Shown: piece after piece, positions 1 through 9,156 of the stretch
How positions within the stretch are numbered: position 1 is the stretch's first letter
Layout: every line of letters starts with the position of its first letter
Source of the DNA: Hyphomicrobiales bacterium
Lineage (GTDB): Bacteria; Pseudomonadota; Alphaproteobacteria; Rhizobiales; Rhizobiaceae
Direction: 5' to 3'
Length of the DNA stretch: 64,000 nt
Assembly: GCA_900472395.1 (NCBI GenBank)
Contig: UCHV01000014.1
Span: 1-64,000, forward strand
The notes under the pieces: generated by a model
What the model was told of the DNA's origin: nothing
The model's database searches: none
The model's input: only the letters and a program-made list of their open reading frames with translations
Translations under genes and position numbers: made by a program

Positions 1-935
1 TCGACATCGCGACCAAAGGCATCGAGGCCGGGTTCACCGAAGGAATGGTTGATACGGCGGGTAAAATCGCCACCCACGGCAGCGGTCACCACTTCGGCCA
101 TATGGCGGCGGAACTCTTCGTTCTTGCCACGCATGTCGGCTTCGCTGGCATTCATGCGCGAGACTTCCAAGCCGTTGCGCTTGAACACCTCGACGGTTGC
201 GGCCATGTCGCCGATCTCGTCCTTGCGGCCGACAGATGGCACCTGCGTGTTGAAATCGCCGCCGGCAATGCGGGTCATCGCGCCGGTCAGATCGACAATC
301 GGATTGCTGAGATGGCGACGGCCGGTGATGAGGCCGAATGCCGCGCCGAGAAGGACGCCCAGCAGTGTGACGACCGAAACCAGCAGGATGACGGTCTGGC
401 CGAACGCATCGAGTTCCTTGTCGAGAACCACAAGCTCCGCCTGATCGGCGGCGACAATCTTGTCGATGCTGGCCTGGAAGGCCTTGCGGTTGGCGCGGTT
501 GGCTTCGTTGTTACCCTGAACGGCCGCAGCCTGCGGCCCCTGTTCACGCGCGATCTTTACCGTTTCGGAGCGGAACTGGACAAACCCTTGGGATTGCGCC
601 GCAACCGCATCGAAATCGGCGCGCTGACTGGCCGGCACCAGCGGCTGCCATTCACCGATTACCTTTTTCAGCTCATCGAGATTGGTGAGAATTCCTTTTG
701 CGAAAGGCTCGGAAGCGGCAACCGTATCTGCCGCGTATATACCGCGGGCTTCCATCACCACGGCAGTCACGACGCGATTGACGTGCTCGCCTTTATAAAC
801 GCGATCAGCCGCCACCCCATATGTATCGATACGGTCTCGATATTCGAAGATGGCAAACAGCGACAAGCCGCCGATCGCAAACGCGACCAGGCTCATCAGG
901 CCGACAAGTAGATTAATTCTGCCACGGATTTTCAT
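1..935 (-). CDS. Methyl-accepting chemotaxis protein, 5' part
   Basis: This is a membrane chemoreceptor that would signal through CheA/CheW to the flagellar motor. Only the first 311 codons are in the window; the signalling hairpin lies beyond base 1. Visible parts are a first membrane helix at about residues 9-28, a periplasmic four-helix-type sensor at about 30-175, a second membrane helix at about 178-200, and a HAMP region after it (RRHLSNPIVDLTGAM, then RIAGGDF). The ATG at 935 follows a strong GGGGGAGG ribosome site. The ligand cannot be told from sequence. The receptor family is clear from the TM-sensor-TM-HAMP order, although the methylation helices are not seen. Confidence 0.85.
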   Translation of the reverse strand, partial: MKIRGRINLLVGLMSLVAFAIGGLSLFAIFEYRDRIDTYGVAADRVYKGEHVNRVVTAVVMEARGIYAADTVAASEPFAKGILTNLDELKKVIGEWQPLVPASQRADFDAVAAQSQGFVQFRSETVKIAREQGPQAAAVQGNNEANRANRKAFQASIDKIVAADQAELVVLDKELDAFGQTVILLVSVVTLLGVLLGAAFGLITGRRHLSNPIVDLTGAMTRIAGGDFNTQVPSVGRKDEIGDMAATVEVFKRNGLEVSRMNASEADMRGKNEEFRRHMAEVVTAAVGGDFTRRINHSFGEPGLDAFGRDV

Positions 936-1218
936 GAAACCTCCCCCACAAGGCGACGGATGCGGCGATACACAGAGCAAAGCTGGAAAACCGGACCTGA
1001 TGCAGAATGACTATCACTCGCCTTTTAATAAACACTTTCGAAATTAAATAATTCGAATGGATTTATTCTTTAATTTCAAATACATCCAAAGATATACTTT
1101 CAAATGGAAATCAACCACAGAGCGCATTTACTGCACCGCACATCAAAATCGTGAAAATCTGCTGCATCGCAGCAACCGCTCGCCTCCGAAGGCCATTGCG
1201 CTTTGGTCCCTTCGGTAA
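936..1218. other. Intergenic region, AT-rich core
   Basis: About 280 bases between the divergent chemoreceptor gene and the rpmH promoter. Bases 1020-1110 are clearly AT-rich compared with the surroundings, as expected for promoter DNA. I see no convincing gene or RNA in it. Confidence 0.5.
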
Positions 1219-1248
1219 TTGACTTTGGCGGCCCACTACCCTTATAAG
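1219..1248 (+). promoter_or_regulatory. Candidate sigma-70 promoter of rpmH-rnpA-yidC
   Basis: TTGACT at 1219-1224 and TATAAG at 1243-1248 are 18 bases apart, close to the vegetative consensus. They lie about 120 bases upstream of rpmH and point toward it. Inferred from sequence match only. Confidence 0.55.
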
Positions 1249-1370
1249 CCGCCCCAACGTCCGGCCCATGGTCTGCGCGAGCGCGAACCTGATGCCGGAA
1301 CGTTTCTTTCGCAACGCTCTTGCTCTTAGAAGCAAACCCAAGAAGGGCCGCACACCGCGGTATTAAAAAA

Positions 1371-1505
1371 ATGAAGCGTACCTACCAGCCGTCCAAGCTT
1401 GTTCGCAAGCGTCGTCACGGTTTCCGCGCCCGCATGGCAACCAATGGCGGCCAGAAGGTTCTGGCAGCTCGCCGCGCACGCGGCCGCAAGCGTCTGTCGG
1501 CCTAA
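1371..1505 (+). CDS. rpmH: 50S ribosomal protein L34
   Basis: L34 is a very basic 44-residue protein of the large ribosomal subunit. The start [18 protein letters not shown] and the end [12 protein letters not shown] are diagnostic of the family. The ATG at 1371 gives the standard length; an in-frame TTG at 1320 would add a 17-residue tail not seen in L34. It heads the conserved rpmH-rnpA-yidC-engB cluster, with rnpA starting 14 bases after its stop. Confidence 0.98.
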   Translation: MKRTYQPSKLVRKRRHGFRARMATNGGQKVLAARRARGRKRLSA

Positions 1506-1519
1506 GGCCGACTTGCCCG

Positions 1520-1942
1520 ATGACAAACCGGGCGACCAAAGACGAAAAACCTCAGAAAAATGCTGTCGGGCGGCTGAAAAGCCGTCCGCAGTTTCTTCGT
1601 GTCCGGGAAGGAGAGCGCCGCAAGGGCAAGTTCTTCCTTCTGGAAGTGCTCGACCGCCAGGAACCGGATACCGGTGCCCGCGTCGGGTTCACCGTCACCA
1701 AGAAGCATGGCAACGCGGTTGAAAGAAACCGCATGCGCAGACGGCTCAAAGCAGCCGTTGAGCACAGTGCCGCAATTGCAATGAAAGACGGACACGACTA
1801 TGTCATTGTCGCCCGACGCGATGTGCTGACGGCGAATTTTGCCGACTTGGGGGCCGCGCTCATCCAGCGCATCGAGAGCCGACCGAGACACGGCAACCCG
1901 AGGAACTCCGCCCCAGGAAAGCATGATGGAAAAAAACCGTAA
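1520..1942 (+). CDS. rnpA: Ribonuclease P protein component
   Basis: RnpA is the protein cofactor of the RNase P ribozyme, which trims the 5' leader of precursor tRNAs. The protein has 140 residues. The RNR-type signature is seen at residues 61-77 ([17 protein letters not shown]), and the core strand DYVIVAR lies at 93-99. The N-terminal 20 residues and the last 20 are variable in the family. It follows rpmH by 14 bases, and its 3' end overlaps the start of yidC by 20 bases, which suggests translational coupling. Confidence 0.96.
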   Translation: MTNRATKDEKPQKNAVGRLKSRPQFLRVREGERRKGKFFLLEVLDRQEPDTGARVGFTVTKKHGNAVERNRMRRRLKAAVEHSAAIAMKDGHDYVIVARRDVLTANFADLGAALIQRIESRPRHGNPRNSAPGKHDGKKP

Positions 1943-3737
1943 TTACTTCATCGCGATCGGCCTATCGGTCGTGATCGTCCTTGCCTGGCAGTTCCTTTAT
2001 ATGGGCCCGAGGATGGAAGCCCAGCAGCGCGCCGAAGAAGTCCGTCAGGCCCAGCAGGCGCAGCAGCAGCAATTCACGCCGGAAAGCCCGGGCGCCGCCA
2101 CCTCGTCCGGCAACATGCCGGGCGCCACGCAGGCCCAGGCCACCGCCACCCGCGAGGAATCGCTTGCCAAATCGCCGCGCGTCGTTATCGACACGCCGGC
2201 TCTTTCCGGCTCGATCAACCTCACAGGCGCGCGCTTCGACGACCTGAAGCTGCGCGAGTACCATGAGACCGTGGACGACTCGAGCCCGCTCATCACGCTG
2301 TTTTCGCCCGCCGACACCAAGGATGGCTACTTCAGCGAAGTCGGCTTTGTCGGCAGCGCCGATTCCGGCAGCGTTCCCGGCCCGGGCACACAATGGACCG
2401 TCGCCAGCGGCGACAAGCTGACCGTCCAGACGCCGGTCACACTGTCCTGGACGAACGACAAGGGCATCGTCTTCACCCGCAAGATTTCTGTCGACGAGCA
2501 TTATATGCTGACCGTCGACGACAAGATCGACAACCCGACGGCTGAAGCCGTCAATATCGGCTCCTATGGCCGCGTTACCCGCTACAACAAGCCGGCGACA
2601 CCTTCCGTCTGGGTCATTCACGAAGGTTTCCTGGGCGTCGCGGGCGCGGATGGCAGCCTTTCGGAAAACACCTATTCCAACATCGAAAAAGAAAACGTCA
2701 CCCATCCGAAGGCAACCGGCGGCTGGCTTGGCATTACCGACAAGTACTGGGCTTCTGCCCTCGTTCCGCCGCAGGGCGTTCCCTACGAGTCGCGTTTCTC
2801 GCACTTCACCGATGGTCAGCCGCGCTATCAGGCCGACTTCAAGACCGACAACGTCACCATCCAGCCGAGCGGCTCGACGGAGCTGAAGAACCTCGTTTTC
2901 GCCGGCGCCAAGGAAGTGCCGCTGATCGCGCAGTATGAAACGCAGTTCTCGATCCCGCTGTTCGACCGCATGATCGACTGGGGCTGGTTCTGGTTCTTCA
3001 CCAAGCCGATGTTCCAGCTGATGGACTTCTTCTTCCGTCACGTCGGCAATTTCGGCGTCGCCATCCTGCTCACCACCATTGTCGTCAAGGCAATCTTCTT
3101 CCCGCTGGCCAGCAAGCAGTATGCTTCCATGGCCAACATGAAGCGCGTTCAGCCGAAGATGGAAGAACTGAAGGCGAAACACGGCGACGACCGCATGGCC
3201 CTGCAAAAGGGCATGATGGAGCTCTACAAGGAAGAGAAGATCAACCCGATCGCCGGTTGCTGGCCGGTTCTTCTGCAGATCCCGGTGTTCTTCGCGCTCT
3301 ACAAGGTCATCTACGTGACCATCGAAATGCGCCATGCACCGTTCTTCGGCTGGATCCAGGACCTTTCTGCTCCGGACCCGACATCGCTGTTCAACCTGTT
3401 CGGCCTTCTGCCTTACGACGTGCCGCATGCGCTGATGATCGGCGTCTGGCCGCTGATCATGGGTGTCACCATGTTCGTGCAGATGCGCATGAACCCGACA
3501 CCGCCGGATCCGACACAGGCGATGATCTTCACCTGGATGCCGGTCGTCTTCACCTTCATGCTGGCAAGCTTCCCGGCCGGTCTCGTCATCTACTGGGCCT
3601 GGAACAACACGCTTTCCGTGACCCAGCAGGCGATCATCATGAAGCGCCACGGCGCCAAGATCGAACTGTTCGGAAACCTGGCGAGCATGTTCAAGAAGAA
3701 ACCACCGGCGGAAAAGCCGGCCGAAGACAAGAAATAA
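1923..3737 (+). CDS. yidC: Membrane protein insertase YidC
   Basis: YidC inserts and folds inner-membrane proteins, alone or with SecYEG. The 604-residue protein has an N-terminal anchor at about 7-25, a linker rich in Gln and Ala, a large periplasmic P1 domain to about residue 360, and the conserved five-helix insertase core at about 370-580. In the first core helix the groove charge appears to be Lys (VVKAIFFPL) rather than the Arg of E. coli. The tail is Lys/Pro rich ([14 protein letters not shown]). ATG codons at 1923 and 1926 are both possible. The gene overlaps rnpA and is followed by a strong terminator. Confidence 0.97.
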   Translation: MMEKNRNYFIAIGLSVVIVLAWQFLYMGPRMEAQQRAEEVRQAQQAQQQQFTPESPGAATSSGNMPGATQAQATATREESLAKSPRVVIDTPALSGSINLTGARFDDLKLREYHETVDDSSPLITLFSPADTKDGYFSEVGFVGSADSGSVPGPGTQWTVASGDKLTVQTPVTLSWTNDKGIVFTRKISVDEHYMLTVDDKIDNPTAEAVNIGSYGRVTRYNKPATPSVWVIHEGFLGVAGADGSLSENTYSNIEKENVTHPKATGGWLGITDKYWASALVPPQGVPYESRFSHFTDGQPRYQADFKTDNVTIQPSGSTELKNLVFAGAKEVPLIAQYETQFSIPLFDRMIDWGWFWFFTKPMFQLMDFFFRHVGNFGVAILLTTIVVKAIFFPLASKQYASMANMKRVQPKMEELKAKHGDDRMALQKGMMELYKEEKINPIAGCWPVLLQIPVFFALYKVIYVTIEMRHAPFFGWIQDLSAPDPTSLFNLFGLLPYDVPHALMIGVWPLIMGVTMFVQMRMNPTPPDPTQAMIFTWMPVVFTFMLASFPAGLVIYWAWNNTLSVTQQAIIMKRHGAKIELFGNLASMFKKKPPAEKPAEDKK

Positions 3738-3744
3738 GATCGAC

Positions 3745-3769
3745 AAACCCCGCTCCGGCGGGGTTTTTC
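3745..3769 (+). terminator. Rho-independent terminator after yidC
   Basis: An 8-base-pair stem AACCCCGC / GCGGGGTT with a TCCG loop is followed by a run of five T. It lies directly after the yidC stop, so engB 100 bases downstream may depend on read-through or on its own promoter. Confidence 0.85.
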
Positions 3770-3868
3770 TTTGGCCCCGCGAAAAAGCCTTTGCCCCGCA
3801 AAGCTTGACATTGCGATCCAAAACCACGAAGCCCGAGCCTTCAGATCAAAGACAGGACGACAAAACCG

Positions 3869-4528
3869 ATGCCCACTGACGAAAACATGGACGCCAAGCC
3901 ACTGTTCGGCCGCCCCTGGATTTTCATCCGTGGTGTGCCCTCGATGGATTTCCTGCCGCCGGAAGGCCCGCTGGAAGTGGCATTTGCCGGTCGCTCCAAT
4001 GTCGGCAAGTCGTCGCTGATCAATGCGCTGGTGGCCAAGAAGGGTCTTGCTCGCACGTCCAACACGCCGGGCCGTACGCAGGAACTCAACTATTTCGTTC
4101 CGGACGGTTATTCCGGCCAGGAAGGCGACATGCCGCCGATGGCGATCGTCGACATGCCGGGTTACGGCTATGCGCAGGCGCCGAAGGAGCTGGTGGACAA
4201 CTGGACCAAGCTGGTGTTCGATTATCTGCGTGGCCGCTCCACGCTGAAACGCGTTTATGTGCTGATCGACAGCCGCCACGGCATCAAGAAGAACGACGAT
4301 GAAGTGCTGGATCTACTCGACAAGGCAGCCGTGTCCTATCAGATCGTTCTGACCAAGACGGACAAGATCAAGGCACCGGGTGTGATCAAACTGCTCGCTG
4401 AAACGACGGAAAAGATCCGCAAGCGGCCGGCAGCCTTCCCCGAGGTTCTGGCAACCTCTTCGGAAAAGGCTGGCGGCATCGACGATCTGCGCCGCGCCAT
4501 TGGTGTTGCCGTAGGGAAACCGGCCTGA
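3869..4528 (+). CDS. engB: Ribosome biogenesis GTPase EngB/YsxC
   Basis: EngB is a TrmE-Era-EngA-like GTPase needed for assembly of the 50S subunit. In this 219-residue protein the G1 loop is at 41-49 (GRSNVGKSS), G2 TPGRT at 66-70, G3 DMPG at 95-98 and G4 TKTD at 162-165, so the GTP-binding site is complete. The leading [18 protein letters not shown] stretch is typical of rhizobial copies. An ATG at 3887 is an alternative start. Its place after yidC is conserved in the group. Confidence 0.95.
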   Translation: MPTDENMDAKPLFGRPWIFIRGVPSMDFLPPEGPLEVAFAGRSNVGKSSLINALVAKKGLARTSNTPGRTQELNYFVPDGYSGQEGDMPPMAIVDMPGYGYAQAPKELVDNWTKLVFDYLRGRSTLKRVYVLIDSRHGIKKNDDEVLDLLDKAAVSYQIVLTKTDKIKAPGVIKLLAETTEKIRKRPAAFPEVLATSSEKAGGIDDLRRAIGVAVGKPA

Positions 4529-4660
4529 CGGTTTGCTGCGGGGACGGCAGGGGGGAATACCGTCAGACCGGTTGAACGGCCGAGTTCGGGGCAGAAGCGG
4601 CCGTTATTCTGATGGCATGGCGGTTACGCCTCACGGCCCCCGCCATGCCAAATATCTCAG

Positions 4661-5215
4661 TTACATCTTTGGCAGCAGCACCGCGTCGATGACGTGAATG
4701 ACGCCGTTCGACTGTTTGACGTCGGCGATCGTGACATGGGCAACGCCGCCGATTTCATCGGTCAGCGTGATCTTGCCCTTGGACTGCTTGGCCTTCAGCA
4801 CGCAGCCGCCGACGGTCTTGACGTCATGCGTACCCTTGTCGTCCTTGATCATCTTTTCGATAGCCGTGGACATGGCATTGGCGGCAACGACGTGGCAGGT
4901 CAGAACCTTGGTGAGCTGCGCCTTGTTTTCCGGTTTCAGCAACGTATCGACAGTGCCCTTGGGGAGCTTTGCAAAGGCTTCGTTGGTGGGCGCGAAGACC
5001 GTGAAAGGACCCTTGCCGGCGAGCGTATCGACCAGGCCCGCAGCCTTGACGGCAGCAACCAGCGTGGTGTGATCCTTGGAGTTGACGGCGTTTTCGACGA
5101 TGTTCTTGTTTTCATACATGGCGGCACCGCCGACCATCGGGTTCTTGGCTTGCGCCACGCCAGCAGCAGCCACCACGCCGACAATCGCCAGCGCGCGAAT
5201 AACGGATTTCAACAT
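4661..5215 (-). CDS. Secreted fasciclin-domain protein
   Basis: This is a 184-residue exported protein with a signal peptide at 1-23 (cleavage after GVAQA) and a single fasciclin (FAS1) domain. The two conserved FAS1 motifs are visible: TVFAPTNEAF after the first helices, and VIHVIDAVLLP at the C-terminus. FAS1 domains in bacteria are mostly secreted adhesion or surface proteins; no enzyme activity is implied. The chosen ATG follows an AGAGGA site; reading upstream would put an unlikely 45-residue tail before the signal peptide. It is placed downstream of an ECF sigma/anti-sigma pair on the same strand, so it may be one of that sigma factor's targets (inference). Confidence 0.9.
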   Translation of the reverse strand: MLKSVIRALAIVGVVAAAGVAQAKNPMVGGAAMYENKNIVENAVNSKDHTTLVAAVKAAGLVDTLAGKGPFTVFAPTNEAFAKLPKGTVDTLLKPENKAQLTKVLTCHVVAANAMSTAIEKMIKDDKGTHDVKTVGGCVLKAKQSKGKITLTDEIGGVAHVTIADVKQSNGVIHVIDAVLLPKM

Positions 5216-5348
5216 TTCAGAAGTCCTCTTCCACAATTGATCCGGCGGTCGCGGCGGGTTGCCGGAGCGCTGGTTCCTCATCCTCGGGAACATAAGAAGA
5301 GACGGACATCCGGCAAAAAGAGTTTCAACCGGGATGAGTGGATCAAAC

Positions 5349-5380
5349 AAAAAATCCGGCGATTGCGCGCCGGATTTTTC
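5349..5380 (-). terminator. Terminator after the sigma/anti-sigma operon
   Basis: An inverted repeat AAATCCGGC / GCCGGATTT lies just beyond the anti-sigma stop and is followed on the minus strand by TTTTTTGTTTG. It separates the sigma operon from the fasciclin gene, suggesting that the latter has its own promoter. Confidence 0.75.
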
Positions 5381-5406
5381 AACTACGTGAAGAAAAAGTT
5401 AACACG

Positions 5407-6120
5407 TCAGGGAATGCGCGTCTGACCGGCGGCGATGACCGGGCCGGTCGCCTTTCCTGTCGGCGAACCGCCGTAAGGCTCCAGACTGACGGCGAGCGTC
5501 ACGCCTGCCGCGATGCGGCTGCGCATGGCTTCCGGTATCTCGATCTCGCCATCGCCGTTTTGCGGCAGAACACCCAGAGACACAGCCGGATCGTTGCCCG
5601 AAATCATCCAGAGTTCGAGCGATTTCTGGTCGCTCGGGCCGGCCGCAACCGGCGTTACCGACAGGCGACCGCTATCGGCCTGATAGCTCGCAACAAGGCT
5701 GATGGCATTGCCCTCGCCAGACATCTGCGCCACCAGTGGCTGGTCAGGCGATTGAGGGCGGAACGGCTGTGTTTGCAGAACAACGGTGCCAGCCAGCAAT
5801 ATGACGGAAAGCGCCGTCAGCGAACGCCAGAGCGTCACCGAGCTCCAGACGCCGGCAAAACCCGATTTCTGCGACGCCGGAAACAATCTTGCTTCGATAC
5901 GAGGGTAGACTGCGGCGCGCGGGCTGACCAAATCGTAATCTTCATTGAAGCTCGACAGGTTTTCCGCCCAACGGCCGACCATGGCTGCAAAGGCAGTGTC
6001 ACGCATCATGCGCGCCTCGACATTGCGTCGCTCTTCCAGCGACAGCACGCCGAGCACATATTCCCCGGCAATCACCTGGTCGCGGGCTCTATCACCTTCG
6101 CTCTGGTCCGGTGTGGTCAT
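5407..6120 (-). CDS. Anti-sigma factor, RskA type
   Basis: This is a membrane-bound inhibitor of the ECF sigma factor encoded just upstream. In this 237-residue protein an N-terminal cytoplasmic anti-sigma domain (about 10-70, with GEYVLGVLSLEERR) is followed by one membrane helix at about 98-117. A periplasmic RskA-like C-terminal domain carries the typical SLELWMISG and LGVLPQNGDG stretches. The ATG at 6120 overlaps the sigma stop as ATGA, which indicates translational coupling; an in-frame TTG four codons upstream is less likely. No zinc-binding HxxxCxxC motif is visible, consistent with the RskA group. Confidence 0.9.
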   Translation of the reverse strand: MTTPDQSEGDRARDQVIAGEYVLGVLSLEERRNVEARMMRDTAFAAMVGRWAENLSSFNEDYDLVSPRAAVYPRIEARLFPASQKSGFAGVWSSVTLWRSLTALSVILLAGTVVLQTQPFRPQSPDQPLVAQMSGEGNAISLVASYQADSGRLSVTPVAAGPSDQKSLELWMISGNDPAVSLGVLPQNGDGEIEIPEAMRSRIAAGVTLAVSLEPYGGSPTGKATGPVIAAGQTRIP

Positions 6121-6659
6121 CTGTCCAAGCACTCTCTCAGCTTCAATAGGCTCCGCCGCAGCCAGGTGCGCATCGTATTGAGCGGCACGGCGTGGCGGTC
6201 AGCCAGTTCCTGATAACTCAAACCCTCCACATAGGCGCTGCGAACGGCGCCTGCGCGGTCAGATTCCAACTCTTCCATGCACGTGTCAATGCGCTTGCCC
6301 TCGCCTTTCAAGACGGCGGCCTGCTCGGGATCGGCACCGCTGTCGGCGATGTCCCACCCATCTTCATCGATATTGCTGGCCACCGGTTTGCGGGCGCGCA
6401 GCAGATCGATCGAATGGTTGCGGGCAATCGCCATCAGCCAGCCAAGCGGATTGATGCCGCTTGCCGCAAAACGATCTGCACGGTGCCAGATCTTGACGAA
6501 GATTTCCTGGAGGGCGTCTTCGGCATCAGTCCTGTCTTTGAGGATACGCAGGCAGACTGAAAAAAGTTTCGGAGAGGTTGCACTATAAAGCGCGGAAAAC
6601 GCGGCCCTGTCGCCAAGGCTTACGCGTGAAATCATCCCCGCGAGGTCTTCACCCGCCAT
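6117..6659 (-). CDS. ECF RNA polymerase sigma factor, SigK-like
   Basis: This is a group-4 (extracytoplasmic function) sigma factor of 180 residues. Sigma region 2 spans about 22-90 ([18 protein letters not shown], then [14 protein letters not shown] for core binding and [16 protein letters not shown]). Region 4 spans about 135-178 ([18 protein letters not shown], then [15 protein letters not shown]). It is co-transcribed with its RskA-type anti-sigma factor and sits next to a fasciclin gene, an arrangement resembling mycobacterial sigK-rskA with FAS1 antigens. The activating signal is unknown. Confidence 0.92.
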   Translation of the reverse strand: MAGEDLAGMISRVSLGDRAAFSALYSATSPKLFSVCLRILKDRTDAEDALQEIFVKIWHRADRFAASGINPLGWLMAIARNHSIDLLRARKPVASNIDEDGWDIADSGADPEQAAVLKGEGKRIDTCMEELESDRAGAVRSAYVEGLSYQELADRHAVPLNTMRTWLRRSLLKLRECLDR

Positions 6660-6722
6660 GCTTGCATCCCCTTTACGTCCTTATCCCGCAAAAGTTGGCT
6701 AAAGGCGCGCGATGTCAATATG

Positions 6723-6740
6723 GCAGATTGCTAAATCTGC
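6723..6740. promoter_or_regulatory. Perfect inverted repeat in the sigma/argB divergent promoter region
   Basis: GCAGATT at 6723-6729 and AATCTGC at 6734-6740 form a perfect 7-base repeat around a four-base spacer. It lies 64 bases from the sigma start and 72 bases from argB. It could be an operator or a small hairpin; no regulator is identified. Confidence 0.35.
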
Positions 6741-6811
6741 GCAGGAATTGTTTTCACGATCAAAAACATGCGTTAAAAGGCCCGCATAATCGAGGTGTAG
6801 GGAATTTTTCC

Positions 6812-7699
6812 ATGACGGCTTCCGAAAGCGAACTCCAGGCTCAGTTGCTTGCACAGGCTTTGCCCTACATGCAGCGATACGAGAACAAGACCATCGTCGT
6901 GAAATACGGCGGTCACGCCATGGGCGACAACGCGCTCGGCAAGGCTTTTGCCGCCGATATCGCCTTACTGAAACAGTCGGGCGTCAATCCCATCGTCGTT
7001 CACGGCGGCGGGCCGCAGATCGGCGCCATGCTGACCAAGATGGGCATCGAATCAAAATTCGAAGGCGGCCTTCGCGTCACCGATGCGAAGACGGTCGAGA
7101 TCGTCGAGATGGTTCTCGCCGGCTCGATCAACAAGGAAATCGTCGCGCTGATCAACCAGACCGGCGAATGGGCGATCGGCCTTTGCGGCAAGGACGGCAA
7201 CATGGTGTTTGCCGAAAAGGCCAAAAAGACCGTGATCGATCCCGACAGCAATATCGAGCGGGTGCTCGATCTCGGCTTCGTCGGCGAAGTGGTCGAAGTC
7301 GACCGCACGCTGCTCGATCTGCTGGCCAAGTCGGAAATGATCCCTGTCATCGCCCCGGTTGCTCCCGGCCGTGACGGCGCCACCTACAACATCAATGCCG
7401 ACACGTTTGCCGGCGCCATTGCCGGTGCCTTGCATGCCACCCGCCTTCTCTTCCTCACCGACGTTCCGGGCGTACTCGACCGCGACAAGAACCTGATCAA
7501 GGAACTGACGGTTGCGCAGGCACAGGCGCTGATCAAGGACGGTACGATTTCCGGCGGCATGATCCCCAAGGTCGAGACCTGCATCGATGCCATCCGCGCC
7601 GGAGTGAAGGGCGTCGTCATCCTCAACGGCAAGACCGCGCATTCCGTGCTTCTGGAAATCTTCACCGAGCACGGTGCCGGCACGCTGATCGTTCCCTGA
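6812..7699 (+). CDS. argB: Acetylglutamate kinase
   Basis: ArgB phosphorylates N-acetyl-L-glutamate with ATP, the second step of arginine synthesis in the cytoplasm. The 295-residue protein belongs to the amino-acid kinase family. It shows the catalytic lysine region KYGGHAMGD at 31-39, the glycine loop HGGGPQIG at 64-71, and the nucleotide-site segment [13 protein letters not shown]. The ATG at 6812 with upstream AGGGAA gives the normal family length; longer in-frame extensions lack homology-like features. It faces ogt, whose end lies 15 bases away. Confidence 0.97.
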   Translation: MTASESELQAQLLAQALPYMQRYENKTIVVKYGGHAMGDNALGKAFAADIALLKQSGVNPIVVHGGGPQIGAMLTKMGIESKFEGGLRVTDAKTVEIVEMVLAGSINKEIVALINQTGEWAIGLCGKDGNMVFAEKAKKTVIDPDSNIERVLDLGFVGEVVEVDRTLLDLLAKSEMIPVIAPVAPGRDGATYNINADTFAGAIAGALHATRLLFLTDVPGVLDRDKNLIKELTVAQAQALIKDGTISGGMIPKVETCIDAIRAGVKGVVILNGKTAHSVLLEIFTEHGAGTLIVP

Positions 7700-7714
7700 T
7701 CAGCTCACGCGCGT

Positions 7715-8254
7715 TCAGCTAAGGGCGAACAGCCCCACCGGCCGCATATCGCCTTCGTGGCGCAGGAGCCATTTCTTGCGCCACAGACCACCACCAAAAC
7801 CGGTCAGCGAGCCATCCGAACCGATGCAGCGGTGGCATGGAATGACGATCGGAATACGGTTGGCATTGTTGGCCTGAGCCACCGCGCGGAATGCCGTCGG
7901 CTCGCCGATTGCCCGGGCCAGATCGCCGTAGGAACAGGTTTCTCCCAGCGGCACATCCAGCAGCGCCTGCCATACACGGCATTCGAATTCCGTGCCTTCG
8001 TAGTGAAGCGGCACGCGGAAATCGAAGCTTTTGCCGGCCAGATAGTCAGCAAATTCCTGCGAAAATTGCTCCAGCGCACCGCTGCTGCCCGGAACGATGC
8101 GGGCATTCAGTTTGCGCTCCATCCGTGACAGCGCATTCCCGCGCGTTTTCTCGTCATGGAATTCGACGGCAAAAAGATGCGTTTCGCTGGTGACGGCGAG
8201 GATCGGGCCGATCGGCGTTTCGAACCATTTTGCAAACAGGCCAATCTCTTCCAT
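7715..8254 (-). CDS. ogt: Methylated-DNA--protein-cysteine methyltransferase
   Basis: This suicide repair enzyme removes methyl groups from O6-methylguanine (and O4-methylthymine) in DNA by transfer to its own cysteine. The 179-residue protein has a ribonuclease-like N-terminal domain and the C-terminal catalytic domain with PCHR at 139-142, where Cys140 is the acceptor. The DNA-binding helix segment is GEPTAFRAVAQANNAN at 117-132. There is no Ada-type zinc domain. The symbol ogt is used by convention for stand-alone copies. It is divergent from the HAD gene. Confidence 0.95.
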   Translation of the reverse strand: MEEIGLFAKWFETPIGPILAVTSETHLFAVEFHDEKTRGNALSRMERKLNARIVPGSSGALEQFSQEFADYLAGKSFDFRVPLHYEGTEFECRVWQALLDVPLGETCSYGDLARAIGEPTAFRAVAQANNANRIPIVIPCHRCIGSDGSLTGFGGGLWRKKWLLRHEGDMRPVGLFALS

Positions 8255-8316
8255 CCCGTCGCTTCTCCCGCCTTTTCGCGCTGGCCTTTATTTCAGCGGC
8301 AGTGCATAACCGCGGC

Positions 8317-9024
8317 ATGCCGCACCTGAAGACAGTTCCCGACGCCGCCGATTTCGCCCATGTCACCGAATGGGTATTCGATCTCGACAATACGCTCTAT
8401 CCGCATCACATCAATCTGTTCGCGCAGATCGATACCAACATGACCGCTTTCGTGGCGGAACTGCTGCAGATGGAGCCGGCCGACGCCAAGCTGCTTCAGA
8501 AGAAATATTACCACGAACACGGCACGACGCTGAAAGGCCTGATGCTCAATCACGCCGTCGATCCGGCTGCCTTTCTGGAACGCGCGCATGCGATCGATTA
8601 TTCGCTGCTGCAACCCCAGCCGGATCTCGGTGACGCGATCAAGGCGCTGCCGGGCCGCAAGTTCATCCTGACCAACGGCACAGTACCGCATGCGGAAGCC
8701 GCTGCCGGCGCGATGGGCATTCTCGACCAGTTCGACGACATCTTCGACATCGTCGCTGCCGACTACCTGCCCAAACCGGCCGGCGCCACCTATGACAAGT
8801 TCGCGGCACTGCATCGCGTCGACACACAACACGCCGCCATGTTCGAAGACCTGCCACGCAACCTCATCGCGCCAAAGGCGCTGGGCATGCGCACCGTGCT
8901 TCTGGCGCCGGAAGTGACGGCAGACATCGTCATCGAGCGCTGGGAAAAGATCAGCGACGAGGACGTGCATATCGATTACCTGACGCAGGACCTCACGGGC
9001 TTCCTGCAGGCGCTTCGGGCCTGA
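8317..9024 (+). CDS. Pyrimidine 5'-nucleotidase-like HAD hydrolase
   Basis: This HAD-superfamily phosphatase of 235 residues belongs to the group related to yeast SDT1/PHM8 pyrimidine 5'-nucleotidases. Motif I is FDLDNTLYP at 21-29 with Asp22 as nucleophile and Asp24 as acid/base. Motif II is ILTNGT, the lysine motif lies near the DYLPKPAGATYDKF stretch, and motif IV is FEDLPRNL. The ATG at 8317 gives a start a few residues before the family's conserved part. The exact substrate is not certain. Confidence 0.88.
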   Translation: MPHLKTVPDAADFAHVTEWVFDLDNTLYPHHINLFAQIDTNMTAFVAELLQMEPADAKLLQKKYYHEHGTTLKGLMLNHAVDPAAFLERAHAIDYSLLQPQPDLGDAIKALPGRKFILTNGTVPHAEAAAGAMGILDQFDDIFDIVAADYLPKPAGATYDKFAALHRVDTQHAAMFEDLPRNLIAPKALGMRTVLLAPEVTADIVIERWEKISDEDVHIDYLTQDLTGFLQALRA

Positions 9025-9156
9025 CACGGGCTGGCGGTCAGCAATATTGCGGCCGCACCTTACCGAAAGTTCATCCACCTTACCGATGTTTAAGTGGTCC
9101 TCGCCTGGCCTCGGCCTTACCTTGAAGCTGCAATAAGCAATGAGGAAGGAAACATC

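Noticed and set aside
1962..3827. A 621-codon minus-strand frame opposite yidC
   Set aside because: Antisense shadow of yidC, without ribosome site or family features.
5216..5350. A 45-residue N-terminal extension of the fasciclin protein
   Set aside because: It would precede a perfect signal peptide and lacks its own ribosome site.
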